DNA from: Oxyruncus cristatus
Lineage: Eukaryota; Chordata; Aves; Passeriformes; Cotingidae
Reading direction: 5' to 3'
Length of the DNA stretch: 64,000 bases
NCBI GenBank assembly: GCA_013399855.1
Contig: VXAY01004102.1
Coordinates: forward strand, 330,259 to 394,258
Part shown: positions 1 to 12,325 of the stretch, piece by piece
Layout: each line of letters opens with the position of its first letter
How positions within the stretch are numbered: position 1 is the stretch's first letter
The notes under the pieces: model-generated
Databases searched by the model: none
What the model was told of the DNA's origin: nothing
The model's input: only the letters and a program-made list of their open reading frames with translations
Made by a program: the position numbers and the translations under genes

Positions 1-380
1 TCCGGAGCCTGTGCTGTGAATGCAGTGACAGCGGCGAGAGCGGCGAGAGAGGGAGCGGAAGACATTAGAGACCGCGGTGCCGAAAAATGAGGGAAAAAAT
101 TAATATAAATTCGCCCACCGCCTCAAACCGGACAAATTTCGCACAGAAATTTCCCCCGTGGACCCGGCTACCCGTGGGGTGTCCCCCGGACCTGGCGGCT
201 GCGGCTTTGGGGGGATCCGGAGTGACTTTGGGGCGCTCGACCCCCCTTTCCCGTCGTTTTTTGGACAAAAGTTTTTTTTTTCGTAATAAAGAAACGAATT
301 TGCCTGCTCTCCCCCTCCGAGTGGCCCAGGAGCTTTTCCCTTCCCCATCGGTGTGTGTTTAGAGAAAAGTGTGAACCCAA
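1..380 (+). other. PLAG1: PLAG1 non-coding exon 1 (5' UTR) and promoter-proximal GC-rich region
   Basis: The stretch is GC-rich with many CpGs in its first 250 bases, unlike the AT-rich DNA that follows, and it ends at a perfect splice donor (GTAAGT, 381-386). The PLAG1 coding exon lies 43 kb downstream on the same strand. In mammals PLAG1 begins with non-coding 5' exons and a CpG-rich promoter shared head to head with CHCHD7. The identification is inferred from position, composition and the donor. The transcription start is not visible and may lie left of the window. The exon contains an ATG at 87 that opens a 91-codon upstream ORF. Confidence 0.6.
87..362 (+). other. Upstream ORF of 91 codons in PLAG1 exon 1
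   Basis: A true ATG (87-89) opens a 91-codon frame closed by TAG at 360-362, 18 bases before the exon 1 donor, so it is wholly contained in the first exon. The peptide starts MREKININS and has no domain I recognise. If exon 1 is transcribed from upstream of base 87, this frame would be expected to lower initiation at the PLAG1 start. It may simply be a chance ORF in GC-rich leader sequence; its length for such a leader is the only support. Confidence 0.35.
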
Positions 381-386
381 GTAAGT
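381..386 (+). other. PLAG1: Splice donor of PLAG1 exon 1
   Basis: GTAAGT follows exon sequence ending CCCAA. It matches the full vertebrate intron-side consensus and marks the fall from GC-rich leader to AT-rich intron. Confidence 0.6.
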
Positions 387-444
387 GCTGAGTCGTGTTG
401 CATTGGGGAGGGGGGTTTTGCTAACTGAAAGCAGGAGAGATCCG

Positions 445-463
445 GAGAGAGAGAGAGAGAGAG
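445..463 (+). repeat. (GA)n microsatellite
   Basis: A short run of GA dinucleotides just inside the first intron. Confidence 0.8.
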
Positions 464-941
464 CAGGGACAGCTTGTTGTCAGTATCATAAACAACCAAA
501 ATGGAGGGAGAACTGAGGCATATAACAAAATAAAAATCAGAAAAAAATGCCAAAAAATACCTAAAAATCGGGGCTGCTCCCCCTTTTCTTCCTCAAGGTG
601 ACAGAATAAAACTCGTGTCTTCCCGAGACCGTTTTAAGGTTTCAGGGAGCAAGGAGTTAATATTTATTATTTTTTTTTTGTTGATGAATTCTTTGGAAAG
701 GCAAAAGCCTCTTATAACTCGCCACCGACAATGAGAAAACGTGAAAATCCCTTTCAGAAGAGAGAGGTAGGGGGAGATGATGGTGCAGAAAGTGTGTAAC
801 TTGGGGGTAATGTAGAGTGATCCTAGATAAGATAAATGCTTTATGTGCTGCTTTATAACTTCTTTTTTAAATGCTTTTTTGGTATGTTTGGGGGGGTTTG
901 GGGAGATGGGGGCTTCTTTCTTTGCCTCTGTCTTTTTCTTT

Positions 942-943
<2 letters not shown>

Positions 944-972
<29 letters not shown>
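944..972 (+). repeat. Poly-T tract with a nearby ambiguous base
   Basis: About 29 consecutive T follow a T/C-rich stretch. A single N sits at 1002. The tract length and the N suggest local sequencing or assembly uncertainty, so ORFs crossing it should not be trusted. Confidence 0.9.
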
Positions 973-3900
973 GGGCCGGGATTGAAATTCCTTTTATGGT
1001 TNGGACCGGAATGTAATGCCTTTGTAGTGTCACTTTCCTGATCTAATTAGGATGTGTGAGGCAAAGAGTAAACCTTTCCGGTTTATAAAGTGCGTTTTCG
1101 TTGCCTTTGAATTTCAAGTTTTCCTGGTAGCTCCCTCCTCTATTTTAAACTGGATTCTTCAGAGTAATGTGGGGTTGAGGTAATGCTCCATAGGGAAAGA
1201 AGAGAGGGCTCAGGGGCAGGGCACCTCTTCTGCGAATGGTTGCTGATTTCCCTGGCACGTTCAGTTCACCTGTTTGTCTCCTATAAAGAATGTATTCTGC
1301 AGTCTCCTCGTTTTATTTATGTAAAATAATGATGCCTCATCTCACCTCACATTGAAGTTAATGCGAAAGTGCTGCTGATGTTGGTTCCACGTGGGATCAG
1401 GGACATAGCAAGGCATTTTAAAGAGACAGCTTCTCTTTTCCTAGGGTTATCATTACCTCTGCAGCACCTCTGCCTCTAGCAGAGGGATGGTTCGTTGTTG
1501 TTTTTTTTTAATGGAAAGTTAACAAATCGGCCCTGGTCTGATAAATTAAGGCAGCATAACAGGGAAAAACGTGCAGATTCGTTGGGATCAAAGCAATTCT
1601 TTTGTGTGTAGCAGGTCTTCAGGGGAGTTTTCTTGGTGTGTTAATTGAAATGCTGTGTTTTGGAGAGCGTTTTTTGGAATGTGTGTTGCAGAAATTAAAT
1701 AGTCTCAGGTTGTTTAATATTAAGACCTAGTGCTGTTTTGCTAGCTGTGAATTCCTTGGGAGGAGCTGAATTCCCTATGTGTGTAGGGCAATTTCACAGA
1801 CATTTTGTAAAAGTTGTGAAGTGCATTATTTTTACTTTGAATACATTCAGTTTTGTTGGGAACACCTGAGTTTGTTGAAAAGCTTGGTCTGTACTTGAAT
1901 CTCCTGAACAGTCACCAAAGGTTTTGAAAATAGTGAAAGTAACTGTAGGTTTTAATTGGCCAAAGTAGGGGCTCTTTACAAGTACACCTTAGCTGTGTAG
2001 TTATAACATCACTTGGAAGAATTGCCTCTGGCTTTGTTTAAAGAAAGAAAAATCATCCAAACAGTGGTCTAGTTTCATGTATATGTGTGCATGTGTGTGT
2101 GCATGCATGCTTTTAGCATGGGTTCTGGCTGATACAGTTTTTTTGCTTGATTTTTAACTTGCAAATGTTTAACTGTAATGATGTGAAATGCTCTGCTTAT
2201 CCCTATTATCTCCTATGTATTTTAATTTTCAGTGAAATACCCTATTTAAAAAAATTAACATCCCCTCTTAACATGGCAATTTTATATCTTTATAGGAGTT
2301 ACAATGTTTCCTTTGCGTTTGCTTTGGTTTTTTTAGTCTTTGTATTTAGATCTAGATTGAAAGTTGAATACAGATGCGTGGTTCTTGAGTGCAAAGCTGA
2401 AGTACTGAACTTGTAGGCAGGCTATTTCAGCAAATGTTTTCTTTGAATTTGTGGAAGTTGAGCATCAGTTGTGATAGCCCTCTGTGTTCAGTAGCATGTG
2501 CTCGCAAATGATCTGTACCTTTACTGCAAGTGTGACCAAAGAAGCTTGTTGTCTAGGATAGCTTGGTGGTTAAAAATTTGGGAAGAAATCTCAGAGTTTT
2601 CCAGTGACTCACAGTTGTGAAAATTAAATCACGTTAACTACTTTAAGGCTAGAAAAAAAGGGTCATTAAGGAAGAAAGATTAATCAGTTTGTATAAAGGA
2701 ATGAATTTGAACATTTTTCCAAAACTGCCTTTTATGGTTTAGAGATCTCTTTTATAGTTAGCAAGAATTCAGACTTAAAAGTTCCTTTCCGAATATTTCT
2801 TAAACTGATCTGTTATTTTTGTTGACTGAAGTAACATTACCCTGGAATGCATAGAAATTTGATAAATTAATAGCAGGACACCATGTGTTGGTGGTTTTAA
2901 TGTACCAGGGTAGATAGACAGATAGTAGTAGATGTGCAGAACTAACTTAAATAAACTAGTTAATGGTATTGAGAACAGTATTTAAGAACTCTTCAAATGC
3001 TCTATCTGTGGCCATCAGTATGAAGTGTTTAATATGTTACTATATTTTTACCTAATTAAGAGCTTCTTAATCATTAATATTGTAATGTTGAAAATAGGTA
3101 TAGGCACTGGTAATAACAACATCAAAGAAGCACGTGTAGTGCACTATCTTTCTTGACTTACAGCTATGTATTACAAAGTAAATTCAGTGTATCCAACCAT
3201 AGTACAAAATTCAGGACACAGGGAGGAGAAAGAGGAAAGGGTGTTTTCACAGAATTTGATACTGTTCTAAACTGAGTTTAACTTTAAGGTATAGTCCAGA
3301 TGGTGATAATAATAGCAGAAAATAAATGTTGTTTAGGATTATTTTTTTACAAACTTACTCTCTTTTGTAGAAAACTGAATTTTTCTTACAGTGTTGAAGT
3401 ATTTTTTAAATAAAAATAGAAAGTAACTTTCAAAGCTTCCTTAGTTCTAAGAGTTAAGACAATCTCCTGTATTATGAGTTGGTCTGATTCTACACATGAC
3501 ACAGAATGATTTTTTTTCAAGATTTTCTAAAATTAAAACACCTGAAGAAACAAATGCTATGGGCTGTTGTTTCTAAAGTTACCCTACTTTTTGTAGGTAG
3601 ACTGGAGAGCTGTAAATGTGTTAAAATCCTTCTTAGATACTTATCGTTCCTATTCAATATAAAAGTTAATAACTACAGTATTCTACAACAGTACAAGCAA
3701 ATACAGGAATCTAAATTGATACGCATTCAGCCTTCCTTGAATGCTTAGTTCAAATGTGTCTTGGTGTGTACTTTTGATTTAGTAGTTCTCCTGAAAAAAT
3801 TAGTTTCCCAATATAGAACTTTTGAGATTTAAATTAAGAAACCTTTAAAAAGTTTGTGTAATTCCAAAAGGCACTGCATACTAAGCAAAGACACTTCTAA

Positions 3901-6900
3901 TGGTTGTCCATCTCTGCAGCTACTTAGTCAAAATGGTGCCCTTAAGTCTCCTCCTTTCAGGGTATTACATGTGTTTTAAAATTAATGGGTTAAAGAGGGT
4001 ACTGCTCATATTCTAAATAAACCACTGTTTGCAACTATTCAAGGTTATTTTGTTAAAATAGATGTTTTACTTCAGAGTCTAAAACATAAGTTTTTAAATT
4101 TTTTTATAAAATTGTTTATTACCTCTTATGTTGTTAAAACCAGTTTTTGTGAACAAATGCTTTTTGGGAGGGTTCTTGAACAACTTTGTCTGTTTAGCTA
4201 GGGGAGATATTCTGGAAAACATGAAATATGTTAGAGCACTTAGACCATTCTCAAATCAGTGTAGAGTTAAAAGGAGCTAGCAGTCATCACCACTGAAATG
4301 ATAGAGCACTTGCTTTCATGGAGATATTCTCCAAATATCTGCTACTAGTAAGAATTTAGATTGCAGAGCTTTTGAAAAAAATGTGCAGTATTTATCCACT
4401 GAATTTGTAAGCATCTTTAACCAATTACCAAATGTTTAGGTAGCCTTAAAAAACTATTTTGAAATAATTCAAATATTACACCAAAGTGAAATTTGTATTG
4501 ATGAAATATAAAATGTTTAAATTTCTGAAGCATAGGGGATTTTTTTTTATTTATCTGAGCATTTTGATAGTAGAGAATTGTGTATTTTTCCTGCTAATCA
4601 AAAAAAAAACACATCTGGAATTTAAGTTAATTTATATTGATTTTTAAATTGTGTGATCTTGTAACTTGAATGTAAAACATTGATTAACTCTCAATATAAT
4701 CGCTTATACAGATGCTTAAATATTTTTTAATTCTTCAATAAATATTTATCTGAAATTGCATAGATTGCAGTTACTAATGCATTTTAAATGAACAGTTTTC
4801 CTCCAAATATCAAATGCAAGAAATTCTAATTGTATACAACTAAAGAAAACCTAATATTTAGCAGAACCGGTCACCATTGCTGCAGGTTCAGGTTTACTTT
4901 TATTAAGACTGGCTTGTTAAAGTGTTTTTTGTCTACTTCAGTATCAATGTTCACCTGTTATTGTATCGTCTTAAGATGAATAGCGAAAATTAATAGAATG
5001 AGAGCGGGTTTTTTTAATTTTTGACAAGATATAAAATGCTTTTAAAAGTAGTTATTTGCTAACAGTTTTAAAGGATGGGGCCTTCTCATAGGATGTATTA
5101 AAATTGTTAATATTTAAATGGCCCCTGCATGTCTAGTAAGCAGTTACTGTAGGATCTTGGCATTAAAATTAACCCCCATACATAGCGGGGTTTTGAGGTG
5201 ACTAAGTACATACTTGACAGTGAGGAGTGGAAAAGGATATGTAGTTACTCTCATGTTGAAGGAATAAATCAGTTTCTATTACAGCCTTCTCTGTAATAAC
5301 TTCTGTCCCCTTCCTAGTTCATTGTCTTTCCAGACTGTAAAAATACCTTGTTAAATACATTGGAATACTTGTCCAGAGTGATGGGCTATTTTTTAATGCT
5401 CAACTCTTGTGGTTTTGATAGACTTACAAGAGGGCATGGGGAGAGTAGCATGTGGCCCAGTGTGCATAATTTTATTTTATTTGTTTAGAGGAAAGGAAAG
5501 AGAGGGAAAGAAAAAACAGGTCTGAACTGGTATCAAACCAAAAAGTGAGACAGATAAAACGAATATAGACAAGTGTGGCTATAATACACAGAACAGTAAC
5601 ATAAAACTCTGAAGTAAAACAGCTCAAATCAGATTTGTGAAAGTCAAGTGGGAATGAGCAAAGTAAAACCTAAGAATTGCCATCAGATGCAATTAAGAAA
5701 TAACTATGTAAAGGAACTTGAAAAAATGCAAGAAGTGTCTGTTACAGTAAACTGAATTGCTATAATCTTCTTTTGCACTTAATGTGCTAAATTCCTCTCT
5801 CAAGGAGAATATCCCTAGAAATCAGATTAGAAGGTGTTTAAAGGGAATTATTTTTCAAAGTTGTTTTTTCACTAAAGTTAGGATAACTAATAATAATCTC
5901 TTCCATATTGCTGTAATACTACTTCATTTGATATCATTTAACCATGCAGATTGCACATAGACTTACTTATGTATTGTACAGGTAATCTACCTAGTAGCCT
6001 GACACTGTACTATTAACCATAAGAGCTTTTCTTTATGGTTGTGAGTCACATCAGATTTGGCAGTCTGCAAAGCATGAAGTATTTCATATGAAATAAGATG
6101 TAGATGGTTGATTTTGCCTTATGTACATTTACTGTGAATTGCCAAGTAATCAGAAAGGAAGGAGAATGTCAGAAAACTTACTTTTCCTCTTCATGTATTG
6201 AGTATGTATTTGTGTACTACAGGGTATCAGATTTGCTAGTGCATGAGTTTTCTAAAAAGCCCTGCAAATCACCTGATTCTGAATTAATGAGATCTCATTA
6301 CACTAAGTGTTTGAACAGCAGAAAGACCCTGTATATGCAAATCAGATTTTACTGTCCCAAGTGCTTGTCACTTCTAATAAAACTGTTTACTGTGTGGTAT
6401 ATGTATTTATCATGAATGTTACATTTATATGTAATAGATACACACATTTTAAGGAAACATCTGGCTGTTCAGGGAGAATATAATGTCTTTTGAATCAGTT
6501 GTGATATAGGAATATTTTTTTTTTCAAGAGACCTTTTTGAAGAAAAGGCAAAAAGAGAGATTCTGGCAGCTTGCTATTAAATTTCAATCAAGCCAGTATA
6601 GTTAGTAATAAAACATTTACAAGTTTGTAAATGTTAAGTTTCTTCAAACTCTTACTGTCATGTGTGGCATTTTCATTTATACTAGTTGTGCATTTACTGC
6701 AGCTGCCTACATGCAAGGCTTAGTAATACTGCACTTATCATATGCAAGTATAGATACAATATAAATATGTAAAAGTAGAAATTGCCTGCAGCTGTTCTTA
6801 TGTTTTCATAAGACGATACACTACAAAGGTGTAAATTTATGGTGTTAGCTACCTGCTATCAGTTACTGGTGCTCTTCTCCTCACAAGTACTTTGAGAAGA

Positions 6901-9055
6901 GTGCGTATTAAATTAAATAAAACAAATACAAAATCCTGTCAAGGTTTCATGCTCCGTTTAAAAGCTAAACATAGTCATTGTTCAAGCTTATTTTGTTCAC
7001 TGAAAGTAACTGTGGTTGATACTCGCATAATTTGTTTCATCTAGGACACTAGGAAACGGTGAACCACGTAACTTAGAGAAGAGCTTAGACGTAGCTGATC
7101 ACAATAGATACCAGTTAATTTAAATATTTGGATTTTTTTTCCTCTTTGACTTGACAGTTTTCTTTTATTCTTTTGAATACTAGGATTGTGTTTAGACTAA
7201 ACCACTTCTAATTATGCCCCAGAACAAACATATAGCTTATGGCTATATTTTAATCAGTTTCAGAAAAAGTAGTAAAAATATTATTGCATCTGTCAAAGGA
7301 TGGTGTTGCTACATGCTATTTTAAATGGTGTTTAAGTACAGTTATAAGCATACCAGTACAATGAAATCAGATCTATTCCTAAACAACAAAGTTGCATTAT
7401 TTTTTACTTAAAAAGTTAACCCAGAATCCTAATATGTTAATTATCCTAATTATTCAGACTGGTTTTAGTATGTGTTGAAATTGCTTTAGAAAGTATATGT
7501 GGAATATTTATATCAAACTCGTTTAATTTCTCATTACTTGTAAAACGTAATGTTTTCCTAGTTATAATTTTAAAGGGTTTTTGTCTTAGCTGCGCGAGAG
7601 TGTCTTTTCTTTGGGATGCACTCTTTTCTGAACCCAGCAGTAATTTCACTTATTTAAAACTCTTTTGTTCTCTTGGGATGAATTTGTGTCCCACTAAGAT
7701 TTGATATTGATTGTTTTTTACCACAAAAACTGTGCTGAGGAGTACTGTGTAATTAACTTGAGCTCACAGTGCTACAAGTGTAAAAATTGGGTGTAGAGTA
7801 ACACAGAAAACTTAATCATAATGGTGTTTGGATGATGGGAGTAGACCCCAACTGGATGAATGTTAAACTAACTTATGAGGAAAAGATGTCAGTTTTTACA
7901 GTCTTGTAGCATTAGTCAAATACGTACTAACCCTATTTCTCATAAGAAATACTCAAACACACTCGTAGTATCAACTGCTGTAGAAGGCAAACAAAAATCT
8001 AGATTATACTTTCAGAAATGTTAAACGTTAAGATGAGTTTCTTGGAACAAAAAATGGTTTTAGAGGTCTCCCCTGCAGTATAATATTATTTCACCTTTAA
8101 AAACTTAGCCACTTCAGAATATTTGAGAACAAGTAAGTTAAGTTCATCTTGAGTAATACATTTTGGTTTCTAGTACAGTTTTTAATCTATGCATCATGTA
8201 AAGCAAACTTCTTGCTTTTCATTATCCTTAAATATTTATACTGAAAGGAAAGTTTGTTTAAGCAGTTTTTAGCTGCATTGGTTGCTCATCCATTTAATTG
8301 GAGTAGCAAGGTGCTTTAGTGTGGGGAGGTTGAATATGTATTATTATTATTTTCATTTTTTCTGTGGTTTGACTAATAAAAATACTGAACATAAAATGAG
8401 ACTGAATTTTTCTTCAAGCCTTGAATGAAAAGGGGAGTGTGATGAAGAAGGGGCTCTGGTAATTTAAATCACTGCCTCTCCATCCTGAATTTGTGGTATC
8501 AGTCACACAGTAATGTTGCAGCCTTGAAACTGATGATATATTTGGTTATCTTGAGATGAACTCTGTAATTCTTCATTAGGCAGATTAAATTTCATGAAGG
8601 TCTTGTCTGAATAAGTACTTGAGTATACTACAGTGCTATTCTGTTTTTTTGATAGGAACCAAGCGATAGAAAATCTCTCAACTCTGAGCAAACCCTCAAA
8701 GACTTTAGGGGACATTCAGGGCATCCATTTTCTTGTCATAGTTTTAGTTGTTAAACTGTGGTTGAAGGTCAAATAATTCATTCTGCTAAGATCTTCATAA
8801 AGCAGTTAGTTTGGTATTTGAAGGTAGTTTTAGTGTAAAAGTTTTATGTGGGTAGCTTAACAAAAAAGCTAAAAGAGAGGTGGAAATTTGTTGTCAGGTT
8901 GCAAGTGCTCTGTAACTGTTCTATGAAGTGGTACTTAAATCCCATTTCTTACACTGGGATAGTAAGACTCATAGTTCGAAGACAGAGCGTAACTGATTTG
9001 TTAATTCTTTCTTTCCAAATACATGTCAAATTTGCCACCACTTTGGCTGACAACA

Positions 9056-9338
9056 GTCTCTGGAGAAGGACTTTTTTATAAGGGCGTATAGTGAAATGAC
9101 AAGAGGTAAAACTGTCAGAGGACTGGATTTGATTTTAGGAAGAAATCCTTTACTGTGAGGGTGGTGAGGCACTGAAGTGCATTGCCCACACATGTGTTGT
9201 GGGTGCACCATCCCTGGAGTGTTCAAGGCCTTTGAGCAACCTGGTCTAGTGGAAGGTGTCCCTGCCTTAGGCAGGGGGGATTGGAGCTGGATGATTTTAA
9301 GGTCCCTTCCAACCCAAACCATTCTACAATTCTGTAAT
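9056..9338 (+). mobile_element. CR1 LINE, 3' end, + strand
   Basis: The stretch follows the canonical avian CR1 3' sequence in order: GGAGAAGGACTTTTTTATAA, ACAAGAGG, GGAAGAAATCCTTTACTG, a GAGGGTGGTGAGGCACTG block, CCATCCCTGGAGTGTTCAAG, TTTGAGCAACCTGGTCTAG, GGTCCCTTCCAACCCAAACC, then ATTCTACAATTCTGTAA in place of the ATTCTATGA tail repeats. It is 5'-truncated, as most CR1 copies are, and moderately diverged. It is a non-coding insertion inside PLAG1 intron 1, in the same orientation as the gene. Confidence 0.95.
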
Positions 9339-12170
9339 ATATCCAAACGTTTTGTTACTTAGGCCTTTGTAGGAAGGTTGTAAGGTCTACTGGACGAAGA
9401 TCATATTGCGTTTGTATCCCTCTAATGAATTAACTGTTACTTGGCAACTGTAATTTTGTGATGTGATTTTGTGTTTAGGGGTGCATCTGAGAATGGATGT
9501 CATCAAAATTACTTAAACTCCCCTCCCCATGCATGGCAGAACTCTGGCCTGAAGAGCAAGTGTTCTATCTTATTGCTTTGGGTATTACCTCCACTGGTTA
9601 TGTGGAGGTAAAATAATCATTTGGGTTTTTTTCACCTCAACTTGTTGCGTTTGTCAGTTGCTGAGGAAGTCTGTTTCTTGGTATTTTTTTTAGTATGTTG
9701 CAGTGGCTAGCAAAGTTATTAAATGATCTGAACTATAGAATTTTTTGGTGGAAGAGGGAGATTTTTTTTTCATGTCTGATCTTGACCAGATTATTTGAAA
9801 GTTTTCTTTGCCTTTTCAACAGTGCTTTGCTATAAATGAAAGCAAATTAAATTGAACAAGCAGTCAATAAAAATGCGTGTCCCAGGTTCCTCTGGCAAAG
9901 CTTATTAAAATCCAGTTGGATGCTAACAATTCCTTTTCACTGTGACCTTCAAGATATGAAGCCTCTATTTCATGCTTTCCAAATGTCACCATTTCCATCT
10001 GTCAAATTCTAGGTGGGCCATTAGTAGCTACACAGTAGTAACTGTATGGTCTGTAATGCCAACATATTAAACCTGTCTTAGAACGAGAAATGTTAATTTA
10101 ACCTATGTTAAAGCTGAAGTGCTGCTCAGGGAGCAAGTGGTATTTCCCCATGAGCTTTTTTTATTTAATATTGCAACATGCATTTGAGATTGTTTCAGGT
10201 AGCACTCATGAAAAGGGGTGATCTTTCAGGTTGTCCAGAATCAAGCTGTTCAGCAGGTTTTTTTGCAGGTTAAAACCAGTATTTTTTTAGCTTCATTCGG
10301 AAATTGGTGGTCATTGAGTGTACATCATGGAACAGTAGAGTCATGTGCTTCTCGGCAGGGGATGCTGCTTAATGATGGAACTGCAGTGTCCTGAATGTGG
10401 AAGGAGCAGACCAGCAGTGAAGGACCGGTTGCTTTCTAGAGTGTGAACAGGGAACTGCTTTACTCTGGCTTTTATGAATAAATTAATTATTTGGAGTAAG
10501 ATCCTTCCTTCACTCACTGGCATTTTGATTTTTTCCTACAGTATCAGAAATGGACACTTCAGGGTGATTTTACAAGTCTCGTATCTTGAAAGGGCAGTTA
10601 ATGTTACCACGTATGAAGTTAGAGTGTTTGAAAAATATTTAACTGTCTTGAAAGCAAAGAAAAATAACTAATATACTCATCTGTGATATTTTCCAACAAA
10701 GTAAATAATACTTAGATGTCATAAAAGATTCATCAAGCAATAACTTGGATCCCTCAATAGGGGAATGTTTGCTATATGAGTATATTTATTAAAATAATAT
10801 ATAATGTACATTTAGAAGAATGTAGTTTTCAATAACAAAACCTTCAAAACTTGATCAAAGAAAGAAATTACATTGTGTCCATGTGCATCCATAGCTTCTT
10901 CTTTTGAGATGAAAAGGTTAGGTACCTTAGACATGCATAGATATTCAGAATCTCCCATGATGATTTCTGGGAGCTGTACAAACACAAAGCTCTTCTGCTA
11001 CATTTAGATAGTGCACGATAAAGTGCTTTCTAAGGTTAGTGAGTTTGTTGGGTTTGTGGGTCTGAATTCAGAATTAAAAGTGATACATAGAAAAGTGATA
11101 CTATGCTGACAGTAGCACACAGTGTTTTAGTCCAGTGTTGAAAGTGCATATTATAAAACCTGTATGTGAATGTTATATGGCTCTTGAGTTGACTCTGTAG
11201 AAATGTGGATTTTATCTAGGAAAACAAGTGTTTTGTTTTGTCAGAATTACAGTTTTCCTCTGGTGTATTTACCCTTAACTGAATTCTGCTCTGTGATTAT
11301 TTTTTTACTTGTTAGTTGCACAGAATTGTGCTCATGCTTTTTCCTACAAAAAATACAAATAGCATTGTACTCCTGCTGTGATTATTATGCGTAACACCTC
11401 TGACTCAGCAGATCAAAAGTTATGTTTACTGGAAAACAGAATTAACATTTTATACTCTTTTTTAAGAACCCTTAAAAATAGCTGTGTCAAAAGAGATTAT
11501 GCTTTTAACATGCTAATCCACTAAGCCATCATACATCATTCTGTAGGCAATGTTTCTATCCTAAGCAGCTACCTCTTACTAGAGCCCATCTGAAAGGTTT
11601 CGGGACATCACAGAAATACGCCCATGAAGTTGAATTCTTAAGCAGAGAAACTTCTTTAATAGAATGCGTAATGTGTTCATTATCAAATTTCAGACTTTTT
11701 TCCAAGAATTGTTTTATACGTCAGCATGTTTTGGCCTGCTTTAAGGCATTCTGGCCGTTCAAGACAAATTGATGATTAAAACTGGCATATGCTAAAACCT
11801 TTTCACGAAGTGAGGGGGGAGCAATTCCTAATTCTGATGTAGATTATTATGTTGTGATAGCGAAATACCTGAATAGAATGCTATACTGATTAGGGGAAAG
11901 ATAATTGGTTGTGAGAATCTATGCCAGCTGGATTGGAGACACTGAGATTCATCTGGATTAGTTGTTTCAATTGCTAATCTTGCCCCATGTCCCTCTGCCA
12001 CTTTGTTTTCTGAAGTTGTCTTTTCAATGTTTGTAATAGTGTACTGTTGCTGAGTAAAGAGTCACACAGACGTGGGAAACAGCAATACTGACTTGGCAGA
12101 AAATTCTGTAAAGTGCAAAAATACAACAAAAAAAATAGTTCTGCCTTATCTTGTGACTTCAGAAATCTTG
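9339..12170 (+). other. PLAG1 intron, no gene seen
   Basis: AT-rich intronic sequence with only short frames lacking coding character. A good acceptor-like site (TTTTTTCCTACAG, ending 10541) has only a weak donor after it, so I do not call an exon. Confidence 0.5.
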
Positions 12171-12325
12171 TGTGTTGCTTGTAAGAACTGTGCCTTTTGC
12201 AGCCGGACTTGCCTATCTCGCATTGGCCTTTTTAGCCATCAATGCGCTTGTAGCAAGCGTGCGTAGAGTCCTTCTCAAATCTTCGTTCACGAAGCCTAGC
12301 TGTGATGATGATATATATATGTGTG
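12171..12325 (+). mobile_element. Relic of a non-LTR retrotransposon 3' end (zinc-knuckle C-terminus plus tail)
   Basis: One frame (12169 to the TAG at 12265-12267) reads NCAFCSRTCLSRIGLFSHQC, fitting the pattern CxxCxRxCxSRIGLxSHxxxC that I know from the C-terminal end of ORF2 proteins of several animal non-LTR retrotransposons. A stem-loop, CTTCGTTCACGAAG (12281-12294), and a GATGATGAT run with (AT)n follow within 60 bases, the arrangement expected of a LINE 3' end with a tandem-repeat tail. No upstream reverse-transcriptase similarity is visible, so it is 5'-truncated or decayed. I cannot assign the family from memory; it does not look like the CR1 3' end seen elsewhere here. Confidence 0.6.

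Larger units (their letters stand above)
387..9055 (+). other. PLAG1 first intron, 5' part: no gene seen
   Basis: AT-rich sequence with many short stop-riddled frames and T-rich runs. I see no conserved protein, RNA gene or clear mobile element. There is a (TG/CATG) stretch near 2089-2112. Intronic assignment follows from the exon 1 donor at 381 and the coding-exon acceptor at 43740-43741. Confidence 0.55.

Noticed and set aside
593..1033. 146-codon frame on the - strand
   Set aside because: It crosses the poly-T tract (giving a lysine run) and the N at 1002, and has no family resemblance.
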